5,630 bases of DNA from positions 1 through 5,630 of the forward strand of contig SXVE01000391.1 of assembly GCA_005790265.1 (NCBI GenBank). Direction: 5' to 3'. This document shows, in pieces, positions 1 through 5,630 of the stretch. This DNA comes from Acidobacteriota bacterium (GTDB lineage: Bacteria > Acidobacteriota > Blastocatellia > Pyrinomonadales > Pyrinomonadaceae). Below the pieces are notes generated by a model. The model saw only the letters and a list, made by a program, of their open reading frames with translations, had not been told where the DNA came from and did not search any database. Every line of letters starts with the position of its first letter. Positions within the stretch are counted from its first letter, which is position 1. The position numbers and the translations under genes are program-made.

Positions 1-1281
1 ATCGCCGCGCGCTACGCCGCCGAGTTCCTGCGACAAGATGCCCGAAGTCTTCGCTTGAGAGTCCGAGATGACGACCGTTCCGCCCGAACGTCGGCTGCCG
101 ATGACGTTCACGGCGGACGCGCCGACCTCGCGCAATCCGGCGAGAACGCGCGACCACGCGCCTTTTACTTTTCGTCTTCTCCCGATAACGCCCGATGCGC
201 CGTCGCCGCCCATCACTTCGCCCTCAAATTTAATGAGTCCGCCCGTTTTCGTATCAATCAAACCGACAACCGAAACAAAAGCGCGTTTGTATTCGCTGCC
301 GCGCAAAGTTCCGACCAAAACCGTGCCAGCCGGATAGGAATAATTTTTTCCCGAAACGGCGCGCGTGAGTTCCATTCTGACCAGCCCGCCGGAAGCGCGA
401 AGCGTGAAAACCGCGCCCAAAAATCGAACAGGCAAAAGCGTTCCGAAAGGAATCGTCGCGGGCGTAGTCGAAGGCACATTTTCGCGGGACAGAATCGTTG
501 AGTCGTCGCCGGAGGAAAGCAGACTGGTCACAGTTTTTTCTTTTTGCCGCGCGCCGAAAAAGAGCGAACGCCCGACTGCTTGAGAATCGCCGTCCGTTCT
601 CTTTTTAATTTCGGCGACCGGATTCGGTTTGTCGTTTCTTGAAGCGTTTGAACTTTCGCTCGATTGAAGCGAAACATTTTGCGAGCGTATTGATTCGCCG
701 TTCGCGGTAATCGGCGCGACATTGACCGAGCCGGAATTGGCACTTGTGAGCGAATCCGGCACAACGACGGGTTCGTTCAAATCAACGGTTTTATTCGCTA
801 AAGAAGCGGCGTTAGCGTTCGTTACCGACTCTCCGTTCGGATTAGCCGAAGTCAGATTGTTGTCGCTGCCGGTCGGCGTTTTATCGGCGACGATATTTAA
901 AGCCATTTTCAGCTTTTCGTCTTCCGTAGCGGGCGCAGGTTGCGACTGATTCGTTTTCGCCGTGCGGTCAACCGTTTGTTTTTTCGCTTGAGCAAAAACG
1001 CCGATGCCGAAAAACCAGCACAAAACGGCGAGCACTAAAATAAAGCCAGCGACGAAGCCGACGAAGGCGAGAAACAATTTCTTTTTTGACGGTTTGGCGA
1101 GCCGCGCCGCATCTTCAAAATCTTCTTCCTCATCAATCGGCTCAACCGATGAATTTTCGCTCGGCGAATCGTTCGACTCGTTTTGCGCGGCGGCTTGCTT
1201 CAATAATTTCTCGCGCTCGTCTTCCGCTTCAGAGACGGGCAGCGCGGCGGGAATTTCTTGGGCGGTTGCTGCAACAGACAT
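1..1281 (-). CDS. virB10: VirB10/TrbI-like T4SS core protein, 3' end cut by window edge
   Basis: The reading frame starts at an ATG at 1281-1279 and stays open for 427 codons to base 1, so the C-terminus is missing. Seen: an acidic cytoplasmic N-terminus (about residues 1-65, with an EEEDFED patch), one transmembrane segment (about 69-97, core FLAFVGFVAGFILVLAVL), a long Asn/Ser/Thr-rich linker (about 105-265), then a C-terminal domain from about 275. That domain has the VirB10/TrbI pattern: PFGTLLPVRF, GGLVRMEL, YPAGTVLVGTLRG, KRAFVSV and MGGDGASGVIG. Family knowledge: VirB10 spans the inner membrane and periplasm and enters the outer core complex, linking cytoplasmic energy to channel opening. 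Only 6 bp separate it from the VirB9-like stop, and its AGGAGG site (1293-1298, 11 nt from the ATG) overlaps the end of that gene, so the two are probably translationally coupled. Odd: the linker is N/S-rich, not proline-rich as in many VirB10 proteins. The antenna region may lie beyond or at the end of what is visible. Family assignment is confident; substrate is unknown. Confidence 0.85.
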   Translation of the reverse strand, partial: MSVAATAQEIPAALPVSEAEDEREKLLKQAAAQNESNDSPSENSSVEPIDEEEDFEDAARLAKPSKKKLFLAFVGFVAGFILVLAVLCWFFGIGVFAQAKKQTVDRTAKTNQSQPAPATEDEKLKMALNIVADKTPTGSDNNLTSANPNGESVTNANAASLANKTVDLNEPVVVPDSLTSANSGSVNVAPITANGESIRSQNVSLQSSESSNASRNDKPNPVAEIKKRTDGDSQAVGRSLFFGARQKEKTVTSLLSSGDDSTILSRENVPSTTPATIPFGTLLPVRFLGAVFTLRASGGLVRMELTRAVSGKNYSYPAGTVLVGTLRGSEYKRAFVSVVGLIDTKTGGLIKFEGEVMGGDGASGVIGRRRKVKGAWSRVLAGLREVGASAVNVIGSRRSGGTVVISDSQAKTSGILSQELGGVARGD

Positions 1282-1287
1282 TTTATT

Positions 1288-2628
1288 TTATTCCTCCTTT
1301 TTGGCGTTTACATTCGGCAGAGCGACGACCGTCGGCGAGTCGGCGGCTTCGCGGTGCGAAACCAAAACTTTCAGACGTTGGCTCGCGCCCATCACCGGCG
1401 CGCGGTAAACAAGCGCGTAGTAGCTGACCGAGCCGGGCGTAATCAGACCTTCAAGGCTCGTCGTTTCGACGTAATTTCTTTCCAGCCGCTCGACGGAAAG
1501 CGCGTTTCCCTGCTCGTCCGTCGTCTGCACTTCGAGTTCGGGCGTTCCCGGAACGAGCCGTAAATTCGTGGTCGTTTCATTGCGGACGGCGACAACGACT
1601 AATCTTTGTTCCGCGTCAATTTCCGTCACAGCGGAGACGGCGAGCGACAAACCGTTTTTAGCCTCTGTCCACGCACCCAAATTTTTCGCCGGATTTTTCA
1701 AACATTCAGCCAGACGGCGATTAACGAAGCGCGACAATTCGAGCGCGGTTTTCGGTTTTCGTTTGGATTTGTCGGCATCGCTTTTGCGGCTGAGTTTACC
1801 TTTGGAAATTTCGAGCGATGTTTGAATGAACGAAGGCGATTCGTTTTTGTCGGCGTTTTCGGCAACCGTTTCGTCCGACTGGTTCACCTCGCCGCTGACG
1901 AGCTTTGAGTTCGCCCGCGTGTTCGGCTGATTGCTGATTTTTATGTCTTCGCCGAGATTGTAAGCCAAGCCAGCCGCTCGTCTCGCCGCGACGACTTCAT
2001 CACGGTTGTAACCCACGACGCAGCGATGCGCGTTTTTACTTAATTGCGAAACGGGAACGAGTTCCAAAATCAGAACCAACCCGGAACGCATTTGCAGCGT
2101 GATCGTCGCCGACGGATTCGCGCCGTTACCGTCTCTAGCCGCGACAAAACCTTCGCCCGGATAAATCGTAATCGAGCGGTCGGTTTCTTTGGTCGGCGAT
2201 TGGAAAACGGAAGCGAATTTCGGATTGCCTTCGTGAATGTAATAAATGCCGTCGGAGGCGGGAAACTCGACAATGGAAACGGCGTTTTGCGCCAAGCCCA
2301 GACGAATAATCGTCGGCTGTTTCGGATTGACCGCGACGCTCGCCTCGCCCGACAGAAAATCGGTTTCCGCCGCATTGACGACCGTTACCGCGTTTGAAGG
2401 ATTTACTAAAACCGCGTTTGGGACAACGGATTTTTCAGCTCTTTTAAGCGGAATGTTTTTCGCTTGTAATTGGCGGATGCGTTTTTTGTGTGGACGCATT
2501 TTTTGCGCCGGCGCGTCCAGCGCACAGCACAGAAAAAACGCTAAGGTTAAAACGGCGATTTTGAATAAAGCGCAACGCCGCATTTGTATTTCGTCGGTTA
2601 AAAGTGTCATAAACTCAGGTTTTTGCAT
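1288..2628 (-). CDS. VirB9/TrbG/CagX-like exported T4SS protein with unusual C-terminal domain
   Basis: 446 codons from an ATG at 2628-2626, chosen because GAGAGGAG lies 4 nt upstream; the frame is open further upstream but has no comparable site. The N-terminus holds a signal peptide: residues RRC at 17-19, hydrophobic core about 22-36 (IAVLTLAFFLCCAL), and an APA|Q junction near 41-42. The predicted n-region is long (about 20 residues) if the 2628 start is right. Residues about 106-193 form a beta-rich domain (TIIRLGL, VSIVEFP, IYYIHEG, SITIYPGEGFVA, ATITLQMRSG, VLILELVPV) that reads like the VirB9/TrbG/TraK N-terminal domain. A charged Lys/Glu/Asp-rich linker follows (about 226-306). A second beta-rich domain (about 325-436; NETTTNLRLVPG, TPELEVQTTDEQG, ITPGSVSYYALVYR, QRLKVLVS) is not one I recognise as the VirB9 C-terminal domain. 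Position between VirB8-like and VirB10-like genes supports the VirB9 role: periplasmic and outer-membrane core. The N-terminal match is moderate, and the assignment leans partly on gene order. Confidence 0.7.
   Translation of the reverse strand: MQKPEFMTLLTDEIQMRRCALFKIAVLTLAFFLCCALDAPAQKMRPHKKRIRQLQAKNIPLKRAEKSVVPNAVLVNPSNAVTVVNAAETDFLSGEASVAVNPKQPTIIRLGLAQNAVSIVEFPASDGIYYIHEGNPKFASVFQSPTKETDRSITIYPGEGFVAARDGNGANPSATITLQMRSGLVLILELVPVSQLSKNAHRCVVGYNRDEVVAARRAAGLAYNLGEDIKISNQPNTRANSKLVSGEVNQSDETVAENADKNESPSFIQTSLEISKGKLSRKSDADKSKRKPKTALELSRFVNRRLAECLKNPAKNLGAWTEAKNGLSLAVSAVTEIDAEQRLVVVAVRNETTTNLRLVPGTPELEVQTTDEQGNALSVERLERNYVETTSLEGLITPGSVSYYALVYRAPVMGASQRLKVLVSHREAADSPTVVALPNVNAKKEE
1293..1298 (-). 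promoter_or_regulatory. Shine-Dalgarno site of the VirB10-like gene
   Basis: The minus strand reads AGGAGG here, inside the last codons of the VirB9-like gene and 11 nt before the ATG at 1281. It is a perfect core match to the anti-Shine-Dalgarno sequence, although the spacing is long. Its position inside the upstream gene suggests that translation of the two genes is coupled. Confidence 0.75.
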
Positions 2629-2632
2629 AAAA

Positions 2633-2640
2633 CTCCTCTC
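2633..2640 (-). promoter_or_regulatory. Shine-Dalgarno site that fixes the VirB9-like start
   Basis: The minus strand reads GAGAGGAG followed by TTTT and the ATG at 2628. It is the only good ribosome binding site in front of any Met candidate in this frame. The later ATGs at 2610 and 2583 lack one, although 2583 would give a more ordinary-length signal peptide. A 6-bp inverted pair (2642-2647 and 2664-2669) sits just upstream and could fold next to the site. Confidence 0.65.
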
Positions 2641-2684
2641 GTCGCGCCAAAACGATATTTCGAGCGCGAAAATTAAAATCAAAA

Positions 2685-2698
2685 ATTCATCAATGAAT
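2685..2698 (-). other. Weak hairpin plus T-rich tract after the VirB8-like stop
   Basis: ATTCA-TTGA-TGAAT on the minus strand forms a 5-bp AT-rich stem with a 4-nt loop, 3 nt after the VirB8-like stop. It is followed by TTTTTGATTTTAATTTT. The shape resembles a Rho-independent terminator, but the stem is short and AT-rich, so strong termination is unlikely. It could act as a partial attenuator or 3'-end signal between the first and second operon genes. Confidence 0.2.
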
Positions 2699-2701
2699 CT
2701 G

Positions 2702-3589
2702 TTACTGCTTCGGCGCGGCGGTCGTGTCGGCTTGAGCGGGCGCATCGGTCGAATCGCCCGTCGGCGAAATTTCGGACGCGGTTTCTTCGTCAGCCAGCAG
2801 CACGACGGGCGAGGACGTTTTGCCGTTGACCGGCTCGACGCGGAAACGCAGAATCGTAAAGCCGGTTCGCAGATTGTTGTCGTTTCGCGCCGGAGATGCG
2901 GGCGAGTCTTTGAGCAGAAACTTGCATTTTAACTGCGCCGTTTCTTCAACGTCCTGCCCGCCCGATTTGCGCCTGATGCGCCTGATGCCGATTGCCCGCA
3001 AAATATACGGATCGCGCTCGTCCACGCTCAAATCCTGCAATTCAAAGGACGAATTAACGCTTTCTGCTTTTTCCTGCGCGAGCGCGCCGTTTTGTTTTAA
3101 TTTGGCGGCGAACGCGAGCGATAAATCCGGGTCGAGCATCCTGAGCAGTTTATTGATTTCTCGCTCGCGCGTTGTTTGTTCGACCGTGTAGAGAGATTTG
3201 AGAAACTCTTTGACCAGATATTTTTTGTCGGTGTCGTTCGGACGGTCGGGCGCGATTTCGACCGATTCGGTCGCGCCGTAATCGCGGTTGTTCATTTCAA
3301 TCACTCTGCCGGAAGATTTATCAATCACGATCCGGTCGGCACGGCGCACCGCCAGAAAGACGTTCATCACGACGCTCGCCGTCAAAACGAAAAGCAAAAC
3401 CCACACGGCGCGAAGCAAGGATGAAATCGTCAAAACGTCTTCCGGGTCGCGGCTTACATCAAACGCGCCCGCGAAATCGAGCGCGGCGTTTTCCGTCGTT
3501 TTGTGAAAAACCGAAGCGTAGCCGCCGCCGTCGCTCGTGTGCAGATTTTCAGAATTGTCAGCGGCATCGCCATTGAAATTGTTGTTCAT
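2702..3589 (-). CDS. virB8: VirB8/TrbF-like T4SS inner-membrane protein
   Basis: 295 codons from the ATG at 3589-3587 to TAA at 2704-2702. A TTG five codons upstream is also in frame, but ATG is preferred; neither has a strong Shine-Dalgarno site. Seen: a polar cytoplasmic N-terminus (1-55), one transmembrane helix (about 58-81, LLRAVWVLLFVLTASVVMNVFLAV), then a periplasmic domain. Right after the membrane comes ADRIVIDKSSGRVIEMN, followed by the helical stretch KKYLVKEFLKSLYTVEQTTR (about 122-141), IRRIRRKSG and TGFTILRFRVEPV. This one-helix-plus-NTF2-like layout with a DRIV-D...GRV start is typical of VirB8/TrbF/TraE proteins. Family knowledge: VirB8 is a bitopic assembly factor contacting VirB9 and VirB10. 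The length is slightly above usual, owing to an Ala/Thr/Asp-rich C-terminal tail (about 270-295) that looks disordered. It is the first gene of the apparent operon; the stop lies 73 bp before the VirB9-like ATG. Confidence 0.8.
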   Translation of the reverse strand: MNNNFNGDAADNSENLHTSDGGGYASVFHKTTENAALDFAGAFDVSRDPEDVLTISSLLRAVWVLLFVLTASVVMNVFLAVRRADRIVIDKSSGRVIEMNNRDYGATESVEIAPDRPNDTDKKYLVKEFLKSLYTVEQTTREREINKLLRMLDPDLSLAFAAKLKQNGALAQEKAESVNSSFELQDLSVDERDPYILRAIGIRRIRRKSGGQDVEETAQLKCKFLLKDSPASPARNDNNLRTGFTILRFRVEPVNGKTSSPVVLLADEETASEISPTGDSTDAPAQADTTAAPKQ

Positions 3590-3687
3590 AAAAAGGCTCG
3601 TCAATCAGGATTAAAATAAAAAAAGAAATTGTTTGGTGTTGTCTCAGGTAGCGTAGGGCAAGGCGAGTGCCAAAGCGAAGAGAAGAA

Positions 3688-3769
3688 TTTTCGCAAAATT
3701 TACGGAAAACGAATGCGGAAATGCCGGAAAATGCGTTGTGAATTGATGCCGAAAGAGAATTTGCGAAAA
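3688..3769. repeat. 10-bp inverted repeat upstream of the VirB8-like gene
   Basis: The arms are ttttcgcaaa at 3688-3697 and tttgcgaaaa at 3760-3769, perfect inverted copies with a 62-nt spacer. The downstream arm sits in a longer near-palindrome (aattttcgcaaaatt, 3686-3700). The arms are about 100 and 170 bp before the VirB8-like ATG, so they could be operator half sites. AT-rich repeats of this length can also arise by chance. Confidence 0.35.
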
Positions 3770-3782
3770 GCTGAAAAAGTCC

Positions 3783-3896
3783 TGGCGAATTTTTGCACCG
3801 GGCAGGATTGTTTGTGAAAGCGAGAGGAATTGCTTTTTAAGCGGGCAAAGAAATGTGTGGCGCAAAAATTCGCCGGTTTGGTGCAAAAATTCGCCA
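3783..3896. repeat. 17-bp inverted repeat with a third, directly repeated copy
   Basis: The outer arms are perfect inverted copies: tggcgaatttttgcacc at 3783-3799 and its reverse complement at 3880-3896, with an 80-nt spacer. A third copy (ggcgcaaaaattcgcc, 3859-3874) repeats the 3880-3895 arm directly with one change and a 5-nt spacer, a 21-bp period. On the minus-strand RNA the two tandem copies come first, starting 5 nt after the helicase stop. Either one could pair with the single distal copy (17 bp, or 16 bp with one G-U), so the two stems are mutually exclusive. The distal arm is followed by GGACTTTTTC, a short T run. Possible roles are a long-loop terminator, regulator binding sites, or the ends of a small 114-bp element; no clear target duplication flanks it. 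Confidence 0.8.
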
Positions 3897-3901
3897 AATT
3901 T

Positions 3902-5630
3902 TCAGGCTGAAATTGAGTCTTTGATTTGCCAAGCGTGCGGATTATTCGCCGCAGCCGCGCCGACGGCGGAAATGCCGGAACGCGCGAAAACGATTTCTTC
4001 CGGCGAAAGCTGTAGGGCATAAGCACTGCGAATCAAATCGCCGATTTGCCCGCTCGTCAGACGCGAAAGCTCGGTTACATTTAAGCCGGTCAAATCCGCC
4101 GCGCGCAGAATTTGTTTTTCCGTCGCGGCGCGTTTTCGCCAAGGTTCGTCGCGCCGAACGAGCTTGCTTTCAAAGCGTCTGGCGGCGAGCCAAGCGTCGG
4201 CGATTTCCAGAGCTTTGCCGCGTGAATTTGCCGCGCCGACAATTTGAAAATCACCATTAACGCAGCCGCGAATTTCAAAACACATCGGCGCGGCTTCAAC
4301 AATTTCTAAAAATTCGCCTTCGCCGAGCGGCATATAAAGACACGCGCCGAGCGGAACCCAAGCATAAAAAGAAGCGCGTTCGATTTCTTCGATCACGTCG
4401 AAAAAGCGAAGCGCGTCCCGTTCGTTCAAAAGCGAAAGACGTAAATTCTCGCGCTCGCGCCAAGACAAAAGGGCGCGGTTAAAATCGGCTTGTTCGTGCA
4501 GCGGAATACGGGAAGAAAAATCATCGTCCGAATCGAGTGTTTCAGCCATCGTTCCGAGAAGACTTGCACGCCGCGCGGCGGGTTTCATTGAATCGTTTTT
4601 ACTGTCGCTGCCGCCATCGCGCAGTTCGACAATTACCGCGTCCTTTTTTCCCGTCAAAGGTGACGGGCGCAAGGCGCGTCCGATCATTTGCGGACCGAGA
4701 ACCGCCGCCGATGTTTCGGTCGCCGGACGCGCCAGCAAAACGCCGCTCGTCTGCGGGCAATCCCAGCCCTCGATAAGCAGTTTGGCGTTGACTAAAACCT
4801 GCGTTTCGCCGCTCGTAAACGAGCGCATAATTTTTTCGTAAATCTCGCGGTTCATTGCGCCCCAAACGGCTTCGGCGGTCACGCCGTTTTCGTTAAAACA
4901 AGCAGCAAGATTCTGCGCGTGCGCCACGTCAACGGCGAAACACACGGTCGGGCGGAGGCGCAAATGCTCGAAGTAAGCCAGAACAGCCGTTTCGTTTCGC
5001 GCGGGATTGTTGACAGTGCGGGAAAGTTCGCGCTCGACGAAATCGCCGTTTTTTATTTTCAAGCCTTCGAGCGACGTTTCCGTGTTGGCGTAAAAGCCGT
5101 AAGCCGGAACGAGAAACCCGGCGCGGGTGAGTTGCGAGACGGTGTTCCAAACGGCGACCGTGCCGAAATAATCGCGGGATGCGACATTTTCGCCGTCGCC
5201 GCGAATATGAGTCGCTGTCACGCCGATTTGAAGCCGCGCCGTGTCGAAATAATCGAGCATTTCCTTGTAAGAACGCGCCGCCGCGTGATGCGCTTCGTCG
5301 CAGATCAGACTCAAAAAATAGTCTTTCGGAATTCTTTGTAATTTCTCACCGGCGAGAGACGCCGCCGTTGCGACGACGAAATCGCCGCTCAAATCAAAAA
5401 CGCCGCCCTCGATTTTTGAAGTTCGCAGATCGGGAAAAAATTGTTTGGCGCGTTCAATCGTCTGCGAAACGAGCGCGCGGCTCGGCACGACGAGCAGACT
5501 TTTCCAACCGAAGCGGCGAACCGTTTCGGCGACGAGAGCCAAAATCAACACGGTCTTCCCCGCGCCGGTCGGCTGAATGCACAAGAGACGACACGGATTT
5601 TCCGACGAAGAACCCTTAATTTGTATTTGA
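3902..5630 (-). CDS. SF2 DEAH-box helicase, RadD/YejH-like, N-terminus cut by window edge
   Basis: The frame is open from the window edge (first whole codon at 5629) to TGA at 3904-3902, 575 visible residues. The TTG at 5584 is not the true start: coding sequence such as ENPCRLLCIQPTGAGKT runs in from upstream. Motifs (visible numbering): Walker A PTGAGKT about 20-26, DEAH box about 111-114 (LICDEAHHAAARS), motif III GVTAT about 136-140, motif V LVNAKLLIEGWDCP about 279-292, and motif VI QMIGRALRP about 314-322. Both RecA-like lobes are therefore intact. The order and the EGWDCP/IGRALRP style resemble RadD-like helicases, which act in DNA repair, but the RadD zinc-binding cysteines are not seen. 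A C-terminal region (about 420-575) contains ATEKQILRAADLTGLNV...LTSGQIGDLI, resembling a small tail domain seen on some bacterial helicases. Odd: TATH replaces the usual TATP. The gene precedes the T4SS operon on the same strand, 312 bp away. ATPase/helicase assignment is very safe; the exact role is open. Confidence 0.9.
   Translation of the reverse strand, partial: QIQIKGSSSENPCRLLCIQPTGAGKTVLILALVAETVRRFGWKSLLVVPSRALVSQTIERAKQFFPDLRTSKIEGGVFDLSGDFVVATAASLAGEKLQRIPKDYFLSLICDEAHHAAARSYKEMLDYFDTARLQIGVTATHIRGDGENVASRDYFGTVAVWNTVSQLTRAGFLVPAYGFYANTETSLEGLKIKNGDFVERELSRTVNNPARNETAVLAYFEHLRLRPTVCFAVDVAHAQNLAACFNENGVTAEAVWGAMNREIYEKIMRSFTSGETQVLVNAKLLIEGWDCPQTSGVLLARPATETSAAVLGPQMIGRALRPSPLTGKKDAVIVELRDGGSDSKNDSMKPAARRASLLGTMAETLDSDDDFSSRIPLHEQADFNRALLSWRERENLRLSLLNERDALRFFDVIEEIERASFYAWVPLGACLYMPLGEGEFLEIVEAAPMCFEIRGCVNGDFQIVGAANSRGKALEIADAWLAARRFESKLVRRDEPWRKRAATEKQILRAADLTGLNVTELSRLTSGQIGDLIRSAYALQLSPEEIVFARSGISAVGAAAANNPHAWQIKDSISA

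Larger units (their letters stand above)
3590..3901. other. AT-rich intergenic region between helicase and secretion operon
   Basis: 312 bp with no convincing gene on either strand. It should contain the helicase 3' end and the promoter and leader of the VirB8-VirB10 operon. I could not find a convincing -35/-10 pair. A T-rich run on the minus strand (3611-3628) lies about 20-40 nt before the VirB8-like ATG. The upstream part is dominated by the repeated GGCGAATTTTTGC element and a 10-bp inverted repeat, described separately. Short open frames exist on both strands but begin at TTG without ribosome binding sites. Confidence 0.7.

Noticed and set aside
55..501. 148-codon plus-strand open frame
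   Set aside because: It lies antisense to the conserved VirB10-like C-terminal domain and is Arg/Asn-rich without a domain.
2629..2745. N-terminal extension of the VirB9-like frame to 2745, overlapping the VirB8-like gene
   Set aside because: The extension adds residues before the signal peptide, overlaps the preceding coding sequence and has no good start signal. The 2628 ATG has GAGAGGAG.
2246..2932. 228-codon plus-strand open frame
   Set aside because: It lies opposite the VirB8-like and VirB9-like genes, has no recognisable domain, and has the Arg/Gly-rich composition of an antisense shadow.
3644..3703. Minus-strand stretch reading AKILLFALALALPYAT just before the VirB8-like gene, like a signal peptide
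   Set aside because: It ends at a stop immediately after the hydrophobic run, has no ATG, GTG or TTG nearby in frame, no ribosome binding site and no lipobox Cys. It could be a remnant of a small exported protein, but chance is as likely.
3629..3817. 62-codon plus-strand Lys/Arg/Cys-rich frame in the intergenic gap
   Set aside because: It starts with TTG without a ribosome binding site, runs into the repeat region and resembles no known small protein.
3590..3901. CRISPR-like or iteron-array reading of the intergenic repeats
   Set aside because: Only three short copies exist, one inverted, with unequal spacing and no spacer-repeat regularity or replication gene.
4308..4318. A further partial match (aaaaattcgcc) to the intergenic repeat
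   Set aside because: It is 11 bp inside the helicase coding sequence, explained by codons for Gly-Glu-Phe-Leu, and lacks the rest of the element.
5179..5619. 146-codon plus-strand open frame
   Set aside because: It is extremely Arg-rich and opposite the conserved helicase motifs, so it is an antisense shadow.

Overview
The window holds four protein-coding genes, all on the minus strand, so gene order reads from high to low coordinates. Two are cut by the window edges. Base composition is balanced to moderately GC-rich, intergenic DNA is AT-rich, and two starts have good Shine-Dalgarno sites, so this is bacterial. The three secretion genes clearly belong to type IV secretion (T4SS) families but are divergent from the Agrobacterium and RP4 versions. 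Together with the general style of the proteins this makes me suspect a non-proteobacterial diderm, perhaps an Acidobacteriota-like lineage. That placement is a low-confidence guess.

Layout in transcription order. (1) 5630-3902: a superfamily 2 DEAH-box helicase resembling the RadD/YejH group, with its N-terminus outside the window. (2) 3901-3590: a 312-bp AT-rich gap without a convincing gene. It carries three copies of a 16-bp element (two direct, one inverted; the outer pair makes a 17-bp perfect inverted repeat) and a second 10-bp inverted repeat. (3) 3589-2702: a VirB8/TrbF-like inner-membrane protein. (4) 2628-1288: an exported VirB9/TrbG/CagX-like protein with an unfamiliar C-terminal domain. 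(5) 1281 to the window edge: a VirB10/TrbI-like protein, still open at base 1.

Genes 3-5 look like one operon: same strand, gaps of 73 and 6 bp, and the ribosome binding site of the last gene lies over the 3' end of the gene before it. The order VirB8-VirB9-VirB10 (TrbF-TrbG-TrbI) is the usual order of the T4SS envelope-spanning core. VirB8 would be the inner-membrane assembly factor, VirB9 the secreted outer core layer, and VirB10 the protein bridging inner membrane to outer core. No ATPase (VirB4/VirB11/VirD4), relaxase, pilin or VirB6 gene is visible, so conjugation versus effector export cannot be decided here. The upstream helicase is compatible with a mobile element or with ordinary repair, and its link to the secretion genes is only adjacency. 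The most unusual features are the repeat structure between helicase and operon, the non-canonical C-terminal half of the VirB9-like protein, and a His in place of the usual Pro in the helicase TATP motif.
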